NCBI GenBank assembly: GCA_030531695.1
Contig: JAUNMV010000012.1
Location: forward strand, 1-32,408
Source: Bacilli bacterium
GTDB taxonomy: Bacteria > Bacillota_I > Bacilli_A > RF39 > UBA660
Direction of reading: 5' to 3'
Length of the DNA: 32,408 nucleotides
Part shown: piece after piece, positions 6,922 to 16,061 of the stretch
Layout of the letters: every line of letters begins with the position of its first letter
Position numbering within the stretch: the stretch's first letter is position 1
Made by a program: the position numbers and the translations under genes
The notes under the pieces: model-generated
The model's database searches: none
The model's input: only the letters and a program-made list of their open reading frames with translations
Told to the model about the DNA's origin: nothing

Positions 6922-7605
6922 ATGAGAGTAATAGCAAGTGATTTTGACAACACGTTATATGTAAAAGATGATATCGAAATGCAAAAAAATATCGATTCTG
7001 TAAAAAGATTTATTGAAAGCGGAAATATTTTTATGATTATTACAGGTAGAAGTTTTAGTAATATTAAAAAAGTATTAACAGAATTAGGAATACCTTATAG
7101 TTATTTAGTATGTCAGGATGGAGCCAATATATTTGATAAAGATGATAATTGTATTAAGAGTACTTTATTAGATAAAAATAAATCTATAATACTAGAAGAA
7201 TATATGAAAAAGAGTAACTTAGATTATAGTTTTGAATCTGCATTTAATGACTATGATACAATCGATAATGCAGTAAAAATAACAGTTACATTATCAGGAT
7301 TAGAAGATGCCAAAGAAGAATTAACTAAGATTATAGATAATACTAAAGTATCTATATATGCATATGTAAGTAGTAAACATATAAATATAATAGATGATTA
7401 TGTAAATAAAAGTTATGCTCTAAATTATTTAAAAGAAAACAATTATATAACGAATAATATTGAAGTAATTGGTGATGATATAAATGATTTTGAAATGTTA
7501 TCTAACTTTGATGGTGTAGTCATGGAAAAACATGATCCAATATTAGATAAATTAAATAAAAAAAGTGTAAAGTCAGTACACAGTTTTCTTGATGAAAATC
7601 TTTAA
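6922..7605 (+). CDS. Cof-type HAD phosphatase
   Basis: About 227 residues from the ATG at 6922, which follows an AAAGGAG ribosome site; the in-frame ATG at 6871 lies in the promoter. HAD motif I is SDFDNTL with D7 and D9; motif II is MIITGRS (Thr in TGR); motif IV is IGDDINDFEML near residue 192. The cap between motifs II and III, with an open alpha/beta pattern, matches the Cof/YwpJ class (type IIB). Such enzymes remove phosphate from sugar phosphates or FMN-like compounds in the cytoplasm, and specificity cannot be predicted. The promoter is its own; no obvious terminator separates it from HK1 at 7664. Confidence 0.85.
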   Translation: MRVIASDFDNTLYVKDDIEMQKNIDSVKRFIESGNIFMIITGRSFSNIKKVLTELGIPYSYLVCQDGANIFDKDDNCIKSTLLDKNKSIILEEYMKKSNLDYSFESAFNDYDTIDNAVKITVTLSGLEDAKEELTKIIDNTKVSIYAYVSSKHINIIDDYVNKSYALNYLKENNYITNNIEVIGDDINDFEMLSNFDGVVMEKHDPILDKLNKKSVKSVHSFLDENL

Positions 7606-7620
7606 AAAATAATTCAATTT

Positions 7621-7648
7621 TTAACTATTTTATGGTAAGCTATATTAT
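7621..7648 (+). promoter_or_regulatory. possible promoter of HK1-HK2
   Basis: TTAACT (7621-7626), 16 bp, TATTAT (7643-7648). The following bases ATAGTAGGTGATAG closely resemble the leader of the UbiB-like gene (12070-12086). The match to consensus is moderate. Confidence 0.4.
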
Positions 7649-7663
7649 AGTAGGTGATAGTAC

Positions 7664-9607
7664 ATGTCAGAAGGTAATATGTATGGTAGTTTTTATTTTC
7701 AAGCTTGTTCACTTGCATATATTATATTGCTTGCCTTTGTTTTTTTCTCAAGAAGAAAATTGAATACAATTGAAAATAAAGTATACTCAATATTAATAAT
7801 TTTAAACTTATTCGGTGTTACCGTTGACATCGTTAGTATTTATTATGCCTTTTTTAACGAGACTAGTCCTATGCTAATAATATTAGCTAAGGTTTATTTG
7901 ATGTATTTAATTGCATACATGATAGTAGTAACTTTATATTTTATGATTATTGTTTTTGCTGGATCAGCATCTACAGAAAAAAAGAATTACTTATATAAGA
8001 AATATAATAAGTCATTCTTTTTAGTGGCAATAATATTTTCAATTATAATTGCTATAATACCACTATATTTTAATACAGCAGATGGTAGATTATATTCATA
8101 TGGTCCTGGTGCTTTAACAACGTATGCAGTATGTGCTATGTTCATTGTATTATGGATCATAGTCGCAATCATTAAACGTAAAGAAATACCAAGGAATAAA
8201 TTTTTCCCAATGATATCAGTTACTGCAACTGGTACAATTGCTGCCGTAGTTCAATTCTTTGTACCTGAATTACTAGTTGTATCAGCTGCCGAAGTTTTAT
8301 GTATCTTCATCTTATATCTAACAGTATTCTTAGTAGAGAACCCAGATATAAGAATGATTGAAGAAATTAAAGAAGCAAGAAATGAAGCTGAAAGAGCAAA
8401 TACTTCAAAAACAGAATTTTTATCTAACATGTCACATGAAATAAGAACTCCGCTTAATGCTATCTTAGGTTTCTCACAAGGATTACTAGAAGAGAATCTT
8501 AAAGGGGAAGCTAAAGAAGATGCAGAAGATATAGTAAATGCATCAGATAGTTTATTATCAATAGTAAATGAAATACTGGATATATCTAAGATAGAATCAA
8601 ATAAACTAGAAATAGAAGAAGGAGAATACTCTTTCGATAAAATCTATAGATACTTAGTAACGATGACACAAGGTAGATTAGGTAATAAACAATTAGATTT
8701 TATTCATAATTGTGCAGATAATATACCTGCAGTATTATATGGAGATTCTGTAAGAATAAAACAAATAGCAGTAAACTTATTAACTAACTCAGTAAAATAT
8801 ACTCAAACAGGATTTGTTAAATTAAATATCGATTGTGAAATAATTGATTCAGAAAAATGTAAAATAATAATTTCAGTAGAAGATTCTGGTATAGGTATTA
8901 AAAAAGAAGACTTAGAAAAATTATTCTCTAAATACGAAAGATTTGATTCTGAAAAGAATATTAATGTTGAAGGTACAGGATTAGGTCTTGCACTAACTAA
9001 GACATTAGTAGAATTAATGAATGGTACTATTAATGTTGATAGTAAGTATGGAGAAGGATCAAAATTCGTAGTTACATTTGAACAAAAAATAGTAAAACTA
9101 GAAAAACAAGCAGAAAATGAAGCTGTTACTACAAATACAAATTTAGGATTTATTGGTAATAAGCAAAAGATTCTTATAGTAGATGATAATACAGTTAATT
9201 TAAAAGTGGCAAAGAGAATACTAGAACCATACAATCTAGAAATAGAATTCTCTGGTAGTGGAAAAGATTTTATCAAAAAGTATACATCAGGAGAACATTA
9301 TGATTTAGTAATGTTAGATGATATGATGCCTGAATTAAGTGGTGTAGAAACATTAAAATATTTAAAAGAACACACAGATTACAATATTCCAACTATAGCT
9401 CTAACTGCTAATGCTTTAGCAGGAATGAGAGAACAATATTTCAAAGATGGATTCGATGATTATTTATCTAAACCAATAGATAAATTATTGTTAGAAGAAA
9501 TATTAAATAAACATTTAAAAAGTAATGGTACACCTAATGAAGTTATTCAACAAGAACAACCAGAACCTATTGTGGAAGGAAACTTAGAAGAAATAGAAGT
9601 ATTATAA
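7664..9607 (+). CDS. hybrid histidine kinase HK1 (7TM sensor, HisKA, HATPase, receiver; no HPt)
   Basis: A 647-residue membrane kinase. About seven hydrophobic helices fill residues 10-225, with no large extracellular domain, as in HisKA_7TM-type sensors. A short coiled linker (EEIKEARNEAERANTSKT) leads to the H-box SHEIRTPLNAILGF, with the phosphorylated H258. The ATPase domain shows the N-box (VNLLTNSVKYT) and the G-boxes DSGIGI and GTGLGLAL. The receiver shows ILIVDDN, the phospho-acceptor D552 in MLDDMMPE, ALTANAL and the lysine in LSKPIDK. The protein ends in a Glu/Pro-rich tail without HPt, unlike its three paralogues here. Known chemistry: His to Asp phosphotransfer. A separate HPt and response regulator must complete the relay; using the HPt of a neighbour is my inference. 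HK2 starts 15 bases later, so the two are an operon. Confidence 0.92.
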   Translation: MSEGNMYGSFYFQACSLAYIILLAFVFFSRRKLNTIENKVYSILIILNLFGVTVDIVSIYYAFFNETSPMLIILAKVYLMYLIAYMIVVTLYFMIIVFAGSASTEKKNYLYKKYNKSFFLVAIIFSIIIAIIPLYFNTADGRLYSYGPGALTTYAVCAMFIVLWIIVAIIKRKEIPRNKFFPMISVTATGTIAAVVQFFVPELLVVSAAEVLCIFILYLTVFLVENPDIRMIEEIKEARNEAERANTSKTEFLSNMSHEIRTPLNAILGFSQGLLEENLKGEAKEDAEDIVNASDSLLSIVNEILDISKIESNKLEIEEGEYSFDKIYRYLVTMTQGRLGNKQLDFIHNCADNIPAVLYGDSVRIKQIAVNLLTNSVKYTQTGFVKLNIDCEIIDSEKCKIIISVEDSGIGIKKEDLEKLFSKYERFDSEKNINVEGTGLGLALTKTLVELMNGTINVDSKYGEGSKFVVTFEQKIVKLEKQAENEAVTTNTNLGFIGNKQKILIVDDNTVNLKVAKRILEPYNLEIEFSGSGKDFIKKYTSGEHYDLVMLDDMMPELSGVETLKYLKEHTDYNIPTIALTANALAGMREQYFKDGFDDYLSKPIDKLLLEEILNKHLKSNGTPNEVIQQEQPEPIVEGNLEEIEVL

Positions 9608-9622
9608 TAAAAAGGTGGTGAG

Positions 9623-11536
9623 ATGATGTCAGTATATTATTTTTCTATAATATCATTAGTATATATGATATTAATAACAATAGCATTTTTGACTAAAAAG
9701 AAAAATTTAACTTCAGAAAACATCATCTTTTCTCACTTAATCTTAATAGTTTTAGCAGAAGTGTTATTAGATTTTGGAAATATTTATCTATCAAGAAATT
9801 ATCCAGAAAGTATTATATATAAATACTGTTTTAGATTATACTTAATATTTATAATTTACTATGTTTTAGTATTCACTGAATATACTATATCTTTAGTACA
9901 AACTGAAGTTGAGGGTGAAGAAAAGATTATTAAACAAAATAGACTATGTAATAGCGTAATGGTCTTTATGATTTTCTGGGCCATTTTAATTGTTTATATA
10001 GATCAATTTACTCAAAGTGCTTCACATTTTAATTCTAGAGGTTTCGTAACAACAATAACAGTAACAATGTCTATGTTATTACTAGTAGTATGGATGGCTA
10101 TTTTGATTATTAATAAAAAGAAATTAAATAATCAAAAATTAGTTCCAATTACAATAGTTATATTATCTGGTACAATAGGTGCTTGTGCACAATATCTTTA
10201 TCCAAATTATAGATTAATTGTTCCAGCTTTCGTCTTCTCATTAGTTACTTTATATTTCACAATATTCCCATTAGAAAATCCTGATGTAAAAATGGTTAAT
10301 GAAATGGAAAAAGCTAAGAAAGAAGCAGATCAAGCAAATAAATCAAAGACAGAGTACTTATCTAATGTATCACATGAAATTAGAACACCATTAAATGCAA
10401 TCTTAGGATTTTCTCAAAGTATGTTAGAAGAAGATATAGATGATAATGTAAAAGAAGAAGTTGAGGATATAGTAGATGCTTCTGAAATATTACTAGAAAT
10501 AGTAAATGAAATATTGGATATTTCAAAAATAGAGTCTAATAAACTAGAAATAGTAAATGTGGATTATTCTACAGAAAAAGTATATAAGTCATTAGTATCA
10601 ATGACTGAAGGAAGATTAGGTAGTAGACAACTACAATTTATACATAATTATGCAAATGATATTCCTCCTGTGTTATTAGGAGATTATGTACGTATAAAAC
10701 AAATAGTAGTAAATTTATTAACTAACGCTATAAAATATACAGATCAAGGATTTATAAAATTAAGCTTTAGTAGTGAACGTACAGAAGAAGAAAATACAAT
10801 CAAATTAAGAATATCTGTTACAGATTCAGGTATTGGTATAAAAGAAGAATACTTCGACAAAATATTCTCTAAGTTCAATGGACTAGAACTACAAAAAGAT
10901 GTAGCCATTGAAGGTACAGGATTAGGCCTTTCGTTAACTAAAAAATTAGTAGATATGATGGGTGGAAAAATAGTAGTTCAAAGTAAATATGGTGAGGGCT
11001 CTACTTTCACAGTGATTTTAAATCAAAAGATTTCAGAAAAAACATTAGAAGAATTAGAGTTAGAAACTCCTAAGGCTACAAAAAATAGTTTTGTAGGTAA
11101 TGGACAAAGAATATTAATAGTTGATGATAATGCTGTAAATTTAAAAGTAGCTTTAAGATTAATGAAACCATATAATTTAGATATAGAAACACTAACAAGT
11201 AGTAAAGATTGTATATCTAAAATAGTAGCTGGAAATAAATATGATTTAGTAATGCTAGATGATATGATGCCTGAAATGAGTGGAGTAGAAGTACTAAAAT
11301 ATTTAAAAGAGAATATAGGTTATAATACTCCTACTATTGCACTTACAGCTAATGCTATATCAGGTATGAAGGAAAAATATTTAAATGATGGATTTACTGA
11401 TTACTTATCTAAACCAATTGATAAGAATATCTTAGAGGATTTATTAATTAAATATTTAGGTAATACATCATCAACATCAAAAGAAGCATCTAATGATATA
11501 AAAGAGACTGTTAATAAAGTAGTAGAAGAAGTATAA
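9623..11536 (+). CDS. hybrid histidine kinase HK2, cut before its HPt by TAA
   Basis: A 637-residue paralogue of HK1 with the same order: about seven helices in residues 5-220, H-box SHEIRTPLNAILGF with H251, N-box VNLLTNAIKYT, G-boxes DSGIGI and GTGLGLSL, receiver ILIVDDN with D546 in MLDDMMPE and K in LSKPIDK. The ribosome site AAGGTGGTGAG precedes two ATG codons, 9623 and 9626; either could start. The frame stops at TAA 11534-11536 in a Glu/Lys-rich linker, but the same frame continues downstream into an intact HPt domain (see 11537-11980). As encoded, the kinase is complete through the receiver and resembles HK1 in lacking HPt. It is the second gene of the HK1-HK2 operon. The sensor differs from HK1, so the ligands may differ. 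Confidence 0.9.
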   Translation: MMSVYYFSIISLVYMILITIAFLTKKKNLTSENIIFSHLILIVLAEVLLDFGNIYLSRNYPESIIYKYCFRLYLIFIIYYVLVFTEYTISLVQTEVEGEEKIIKQNRLCNSVMVFMIFWAILIVYIDQFTQSASHFNSRGFVTTITVTMSMLLLVVWMAILIINKKKLNNQKLVPITIVILSGTIGACAQYLYPNYRLIVPAFVFSLVTLYFTIFPLENPDVKMVNEMEKAKKEADQANKSKTEYLSNVSHEIRTPLNAILGFSQSMLEEDIDDNVKEEVEDIVDASEILLEIVNEILDISKIESNKLEIVNVDYSTEKVYKSLVSMTEGRLGSRQLQFIHNYANDIPPVLLGDYVRIKQIVVNLLTNAIKYTDQGFIKLSFSSERTEEENTIKLRISVTDSGIGIKEEYFDKIFSKFNGLELQKDVAIEGTGLGLSLTKKLVDMMGGKIVVQSKYGEGSTFTVILNQKISEKTLEELELETPKATKNSFVGNGQRILIVDDNAVNLKVALRLMKPYNLDIETLTSSKDCISKIVAGNKYDLVMLDDMMPEMSGVEVLKYLKENIGYNTPTIALTANAISGMKEKYLNDGFTDYLSKPIDKNILEDLLIKYLGNTSSTSKEASNDIKETVNKVVEEV

Positions 11537-11980
11537 GAACAAGTTGATGAAGTAAAAGAACAAGTCGAAAAAGAAAACGTAGAAGAAAAGATTACTCAAG
11601 ATACTACAAATACTATAGATAATCATAGTAAAGATTATTTACTAAACAATAATGTTGATTTAGATAAAGCTTTAGAATCTTTAGGCGACATGGAGATGTA
11701 CGATGAAACTGTACAAGACTTCTTAGTAGAAGCAGATGGTAAACTAAGTGACATTGAGAAATTTAAAAATGCTCAAGATATGCCTAATTATGCTATATTA
11801 GTCCATTCACTTAAGAGTGATTCAAAATACTTAGGTATGATGGATTTAGCAGATATAGCATACAAACATGAAATGGCAAGTAAAGAAAATAATGTTGATT
11901 TTGTTAATAGTAATTATGATGAATTAATGAAATTAGCTAAAGAAAAAGTAGAAATGCTAAAGAAATATATCGGTAATTAA
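11537..11980 (+). pseudogene. detached HPt domain of HK2, in frame after the TAA
   Basis: Codons 639-785 counted from the HK2 start stay open and encode a linker (EQVDEVKEQVEKEN), then an HPt domain: NNNVDLDKALESLGDMEMYDET and VHSLKSDSKYLG, in which the His accepts phosphate. It is very close to the fused HPt of HK3. An ATG exists at 11690, but it lies inside the first helix and has no good ribosome site, so independent translation would give a damaged domain. The sequence shows no other decay. The TAA probably arose from AAA: the linker is duplicated, and the second copy has GTAAAAGAACAAGT where the first has GTATAAGAACAAGT. A recent nonsense mutation, a sequence error or readthrough are all possible. 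Confidence 0.8.
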
Positions 11981-12008
11981 GAAGAGTAATAAAACTCTTC
12001 TTTTTTTT
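11979..12008 (+). terminator. rho-independent terminator of HK1-HK2
   Basis: AAGAAGAGT (11979-11987) and ACTCTTCTT (11994-12002) form a perfect 9-bp stem with a 6-base loop and a T-run to 12008. It sits after the detached HPt stop, not after the kinase stop, so the transcript still includes the HPt. Confidence 0.9.
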
Positions 12009-12023
12009 GTCTATAGACAAAAA
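12004..12023 (+). promoter_or_regulatory. 20-bp perfect palindrome, possible operator
   Basis: TTTTTGTCTATAGACAAAAA is its own reverse complement. Its left part is the terminator T-tract; the core TTGTCTATAGACAA is independent of it. It lies 17 bp upstream of the -35 of the UbiB-like gene. A DNA-binding dimer site is plausible but unproven. Confidence 0.35.
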
Positions 12024-12039
12024 TATCAAAACTTAAAAA

Positions 12040-12068
12040 TTGTAAATAGTAACCTATTATGATAATAT
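12040..12068 (+). promoter_or_regulatory. promoter of the UbiB-like gene
   Basis: TTGTAA (12040-12045), a 17-bp spacer, then TAATAT (12063-12068) with a TGA extension. TATAAT at 12069-12074 is an alternative -10. Confidence 0.65.
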
Positions 12069-12086
12069 TATAATAGGTGATAATAG

Positions 12087-13640
12087 ATGGAGAGTAGTAA
12101 CATACAAAGATTTTGTGAAATAATGAAAATCTTAAAAAATAGTGGCTTAACTAATGGTTTCACTCCTAAAAAAGTGTATGATACACTTGAATCTTTAGGG
12201 CCATCATTCATAAAGCTAGGACAAATATTATCCGCAAGAGTAGATTTACTACCTGCAGAATATTGTATAGAACTAAGTAAACTTAGAACAGATGTAGCTC
12301 CTATGCCATATGAAGAAGTAGAAGAAATATTAAGAAAAAATTATGAAAATATAGATGAAGTATTTGTATATGTAGAAAGAACTCCTTTGGGTTCAGCATC
12401 TATTGCTCAAGTACATAAAGCTAAATTAAAAAAGAATAATAAAGAAGTAGCTATTAAAATAAGAAGACCTAATATAGAACAAATTATGGCTAATGATTTA
12501 AATCTATTTAGAAAAGCTCTACATATGCTTCAACTAAATAAATTAATTAAAGTAATAGATATAGATTTAGCTCTAGATCAAATATATGAAACAACTATGG
12601 AAGAAACTAATTTTAAATATGAAGCAGATCATTTAAAAGAGTTTAAAGAAAGAAATAGAGATAATGAATATATAGATTGTCCTACAGTATATACAAAACT
12701 ATGTACAGAAGATGTAATAGTAATGGAATATATTGATGGAATTAAAGTGTATGAAAAAGAAAAACTAGAAAAAGATAATTATAATTTAGAAACTATCTCT
12801 AATATAATATGTGAAAATTATATAAAGCAAACATTAGAAGATGGTTTCTTCCACGCAGATCCTCATCCAGATAATATTATGATTAAAGATGATAAAGTAA
12901 TATTTATAGATTTAGGAATGGTAGGAAGATTAACTGATAAAAGTAAAGATTCAATAAAAAAATGTATTAAATCAATGCTTGCCAAAGACTATAAAACTAT
13001 AACAGATGTTATACTAAGTTTATCTAAACAATATGGTAAAAATGAATTAGATTATCAAAAATTAGAGAGTGATATAACTTTATTAATACAAGAATATCTA
13101 ACATTAGAATTAGAAAATATTAATATAGCTAAATTTGCTAATGAAATGTTTAATTTATTAAGAGAACATAAATTAATGTTAGATAAAGATGTTACTATGA
13201 TGATTAGAGGAGATGGAGTAATCGAAGGAGTATTAAAAAATGTTAATCCTAAGATTAGTTTCTTAAATGTCTTATCATTAAGTAAATATGGTCAAAATGA
13301 AGTATTCACAATAGATAATATAAAAGAAACATCTACTAGAGTAATAAGAAGTATGGATAATTTAATAGATTTACCTACAGAAGTAAATACACTATTAAAA
13401 TCAGTTAATAGTGGACAAACTAAATTTAAAGTAGAATTAAGTGAATCAGCTAATCAAGTAGATAAATTAGAAAACTTAGTACATGAAGTAGTAATAGGTT
13501 TTATAGATGGATGTTTAGTTATTGCTACCGCAATCATTGATGTAAAAGAATTAAAATTTATTGGTGCAATATTAGTATTTATATTAACTATTTGGTTAAT
13601 TATTAAGATGATAAAAGATTTAATTCATAGAGGTTATTAA
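12087..13640 (+). CDS. ABC1/AarF/UbiB-family atypical kinase
   Basis: A 517-residue member of the UbiB protein-kinase-like family. Diagnostic motifs are clear: KLGQILSAR (the KxGQ helix, about residues 43-51), GSASIAQVHKA (Ala/Ser-rich nucleotide loop, 102-112), VAIKIRRP with the ATP lysine, HADPHPDN from H256 (catalytic loop), and IDLGM (metal-binding DFG equivalent, about 274-278). Two hydrophobic helices near the C-terminus (about 463-480 and 485-505) anchor it to the membrane, as in UbiB proteins. Family members act as ATPases or kinases that support quinone and other isoprenoid lipid metabolism; no ubi or men genes are nearby, so its role here is open. It has its own promoter and terminator but sits between HK2 and HK3. 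A link to their signalling is inference from position only. Confidence 0.9.
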   Translation: MESSNIQRFCEIMKILKNSGLTNGFTPKKVYDTLESLGPSFIKLGQILSARVDLLPAEYCIELSKLRTDVAPMPYEEVEEILRKNYENIDEVFVYVERTPLGSASIAQVHKAKLKKNNKEVAIKIRRPNIEQIMANDLNLFRKALHMLQLNKLIKVIDIDLALDQIYETTMEETNFKYEADHLKEFKERNRDNEYIDCPTVYTKLCTEDVIVMEYIDGIKVYEKEKLEKDNYNLETISNIICENYIKQTLEDGFFHADPHPDNIMIKDDKVIFIDLGMVGRLTDKSKDSIKKCIKSMLAKDYKTITDVILSLSKQYGKNELDYQKLESDITLLIQEYLTLELENINIAKFANEMFNLLREHKLMLDKDVTMMIRGDGVIEGVLKNVNPKISFLNVLSLSKYGQNEVFTIDNIKETSTRVIRSMDNLIDLPTEVNTLLKSVNSGQTKFKVELSESANQVDKLENLVHEVVIGFIDGCLVIATAIIDVKELKFIGAILVFILTIWLIIKMIKDLIHRGY

Positions 13641-13666
13641 GCTATACAAAATGTATAGCTTTTTTA
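13640..13666 (+). terminator. rho-independent terminator
   Basis: AGCTATACA (13640-13648) and TGTATAGCT (13652-13660) pair perfectly, with a 3-base loop and a following T-run. It starts on the last base of the stop codon. Confidence 0.9.
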
Positions 13667-13742
13667 TTTAAAAAAAGATTTAATAGTGATAAAATTATAT
13701 TATGATAGATAATAGGCAAAAAAGATGAAAAGAGGTGAGAGT

Positions 13743-16061
13743 ATGGCAGATAGTCGTTATTATTTTCAAATAATATCACTAGTATATTTGTTATTAATAT
13801 CAATAGCTTTTTATGCTAAGAAGACTAAAAAAAATACTGGAAGTACCATATTCTCACAATTAATGTTTGACTTATTATTATGTATTATTTTTGATATTTT
13901 ATGTGTATATACAGATAATATGGAAAATACAATTATTAATTATTATTTAAGTTTAGCATTTTTATTAAGTATAGTTAGATATATACTAGTCTTTACTGAA
14001 TATATAACATTAATAGTAAGTGATATACCAGATGAAGAAATAAAAGCTAAAACTTATGAAAAGATACATATGATATGTAACATACTATACATAATATGGT
14101 CTGTTATAACTGTTTATATGTACAACTATTATTCATCATTTGACAGAGAAGTTGGTAACATAGTAGTTTACATATATTGTGGATTCTCATGGTCTGCATG
14201 TATAGGTTACTGGGTAGTAATAATGTCAAAATTCTTAATAAGACAAATTGGAGAAGAAACAAATCCAATGAAGATAGTATGGATATTATTAAAAACATTT
14301 GTAAAGAGATTAGCTCCTATAGCAGCAGCAATTATTCCAGGTACAATAGGATTAGTTATACAATTCTTTATACCTAATTTACACCTATGTGTACCTACAT
14401 TTACATTCTCAATAATAATTATGTACTTTACAATTTTCCCTACAGAAAACCCAGATGTTCAATTAGCCGAAGAAATAGAAAAAGCAAAACTTGAAGCAGA
14501 TCAAGCCAATAAGTCAAAGACAGAGTACTTATCTAATGTATCACATGAAATTAGAACTCCATTAAATGCCATCTTAGGTTTTTCTAATACTTTACTACTA
14601 CAAGAAGATATAGAAGATAGTACTAGAGAAGAAGTAGAATATATTATTGAATCATCTGAATCATTACTTGAAATAGTAAATGAAATACTAGATATATCTA
14701 AGATAGAATCAAATAAACTAGAAATAGTAAATGTTGATTATTCTATAGAAAAATTATATAGAACACTAGTTAATATGACACAAGAAAAAATAGGTAGTAG
14801 TCAACTACAATTTATCCATAATTTTAGTAATGATATACCTCCTGTATTATTAGGAGATTATGTAAGATTAAAACAAATATTATTAAATATAATTAATAAT
14901 GCAATAAAGTATACAGAAGTAGGTTTTGTAAAATTAAAATTTGCTTGTGAAAACATAAGTGAAGATGAATGTAGATTGATAATTAGTGTAACAGATTCTG
15001 GTATAGGTATAGATGAAGAATCTATAGAAAAAATATTCTCAAAATTTCAAGGAATGGAAGTCCAAAAAGATATTGAAATACAAGGTACTGGTTTAGGATT
15101 ATCTCTTACTAAAAGATTAGTTAATATGATGGATGGTAAGATAGTAGTTCAAAGTACTAAAGGTGAGGGTAGTACATTTATAGTTTATGTAACACAAAAG
15201 ATATCTGATAAAGCAATTAATGAATTAGAAGATGAAACTATATCTAATAATAGTATATTTGTGGGCAATGGACAAAGAATATTAATTGTCGATGATAATC
15301 CTATGAATATTAAAGTAGCTTTAAGATTAATGCAAGATTATAATTTAAAAATAGAAACTTTAAATAATGGAAAAGATTGTATTACAAAGATAAATGCCGG
15401 TAGAGTATATGATTTAGTAATGTTAGATGATATGATGCCTGAAATGAGTGGAGTAGATGTTCTAGCAATACTTAAACAAAATCCTAATTATAAGATGAAA
15501 ACAATAGCACTAACAGCTAATGCCATGTCTGGTATGAGAGATAAGTATATAGGATTAGGATTTGATGATTACTTATCTAAACCAATTGATAAGAGAGCAT
15601 TAAATGATTTATTAATTAAATATTTAGGTAATAATACAAAAGCTTCTCAAACTAAAGTAGAAATAAAACAAGAAGTACCAGTAAATAATACTTCTAATGA
15701 AAAATTAAATAAGGATTATTTATCTAATAATAATGTCGATTTAAATAAAGCTTTAGAGTTCTTAGGTGATATGGAAATGTATGATGAAACAGTTAAAGAT
15801 TTCCTAACTGAAGTAGATAGTAAATTAGAAAACATTTCTAAATATAAAGAGTCACAAGATATGCCTAATTATGCTGTATTAGTTCACTCTTTAAAAAGTG
15901 ACGCCAAGTATTTAGGCCTAATGGATTTAGCAGATATAGCATATAAACATGAGATGGCAAGTAAAGGCAATGATATTAATTTTGTTAATGAAAATTATGA
16001 TGAATTAATTAACTTAGCTAAAGAAAAAGTAGATATAATGAAAAAGTATATAGGAGAATAG
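13743..16061 (+). CDS. hybrid histidine kinase HK3 with fused receiver and HPt
   Basis: About 772 residues from the ATG at 13743; the in-frame ATG at 13725 is rejected because the ribosome site AAGAGGTGAG lies between the two. About seven helices occupy residues 6-235, and a longer loop follows helix 5 (RQIGEETNP). Kinase: H268 in SHEIRTPLNAILGF, N-box LNIINNAIKYT, G-boxes DSGIGI and GTGLGLSL. Receiver: ILIVDDN, D562 in MLDDMMPE, LSKPIDK. A linker of about 55 residues leads to a C-terminal HPt with H715 in VHSLKSDAKYLG. It therefore carries every step His-Asp-His in one chain, the intact form of HK2. Like its paralogues it lacks an output domain, so an unlinked response regulator should receive the phosphate. 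It is transcribed alone; TATTAT at 13698-13703 is a possible -10. Confidence 0.93.
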   Translation: MADSRYYFQIISLVYLLLISIAFYAKKTKKNTGSTIFSQLMFDLLLCIIFDILCVYTDNMENTIINYYLSLAFLLSIVRYILVFTEYITLIVSDIPDEEIKAKTYEKIHMICNILYIIWSVITVYMYNYYSSFDREVGNIVVYIYCGFSWSACIGYWVVIMSKFLIRQIGEETNPMKIVWILLKTFVKRLAPIAAAIIPGTIGLVIQFFIPNLHLCVPTFTFSIIIMYFTIFPTENPDVQLAEEIEKAKLEADQANKSKTEYLSNVSHEIRTPLNAILGFSNTLLLQEDIEDSTREEVEYIIESSESLLEIVNEILDISKIESNKLEIVNVDYSIEKLYRTLVNMTQEKIGSSQLQFIHNFSNDIPPVLLGDYVRLKQILLNIINNAIKYTEVGFVKLKFACENISEDECRLIISVTDSGIGIDEESIEKIFSKFQGMEVQKDIEIQGTGLGLSLTKRLVNMMDGKIVVQSTKGEGSTFIVYVTQKISDKAINELEDETISNNSIFVGNGQRILIVDDNPMNIKVALRLMQDYNLKIETLNNGKDCITKINAGRVYDLVMLDDMMPEMSGVDVLAILKQNPNYKMKTIALTANAMSGMRDKYIGLGFDDYLSKPIDKRALNDLLIKYLGNNTKASQTKVEIKQEVPVNNTSNEKLNKDYLSNNNVDLNKALEFLGDMEMYDETVKDFLTEVDSKLENISKYKESQDMPNYAVLVHSLKSDAKYLGLMDLADIAYKHEMASKGNDINFVNENYDELINLAKEKVDIMKKYIGE

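Noticed and set aside
8803-9276. 157-codon minus-strand frame inside HK1
   Set aside because: It lies opposite conserved HATPase and receiver codons, has no ribosome site or promoter, and resembles no protein I know.
11690-11980. Independent small HPt gene starting at the ATG at 11690
   Set aside because: The start falls inside the first HPt helix, lacks a ribosome site, and the same frame continues upstream to the HK2 stop.
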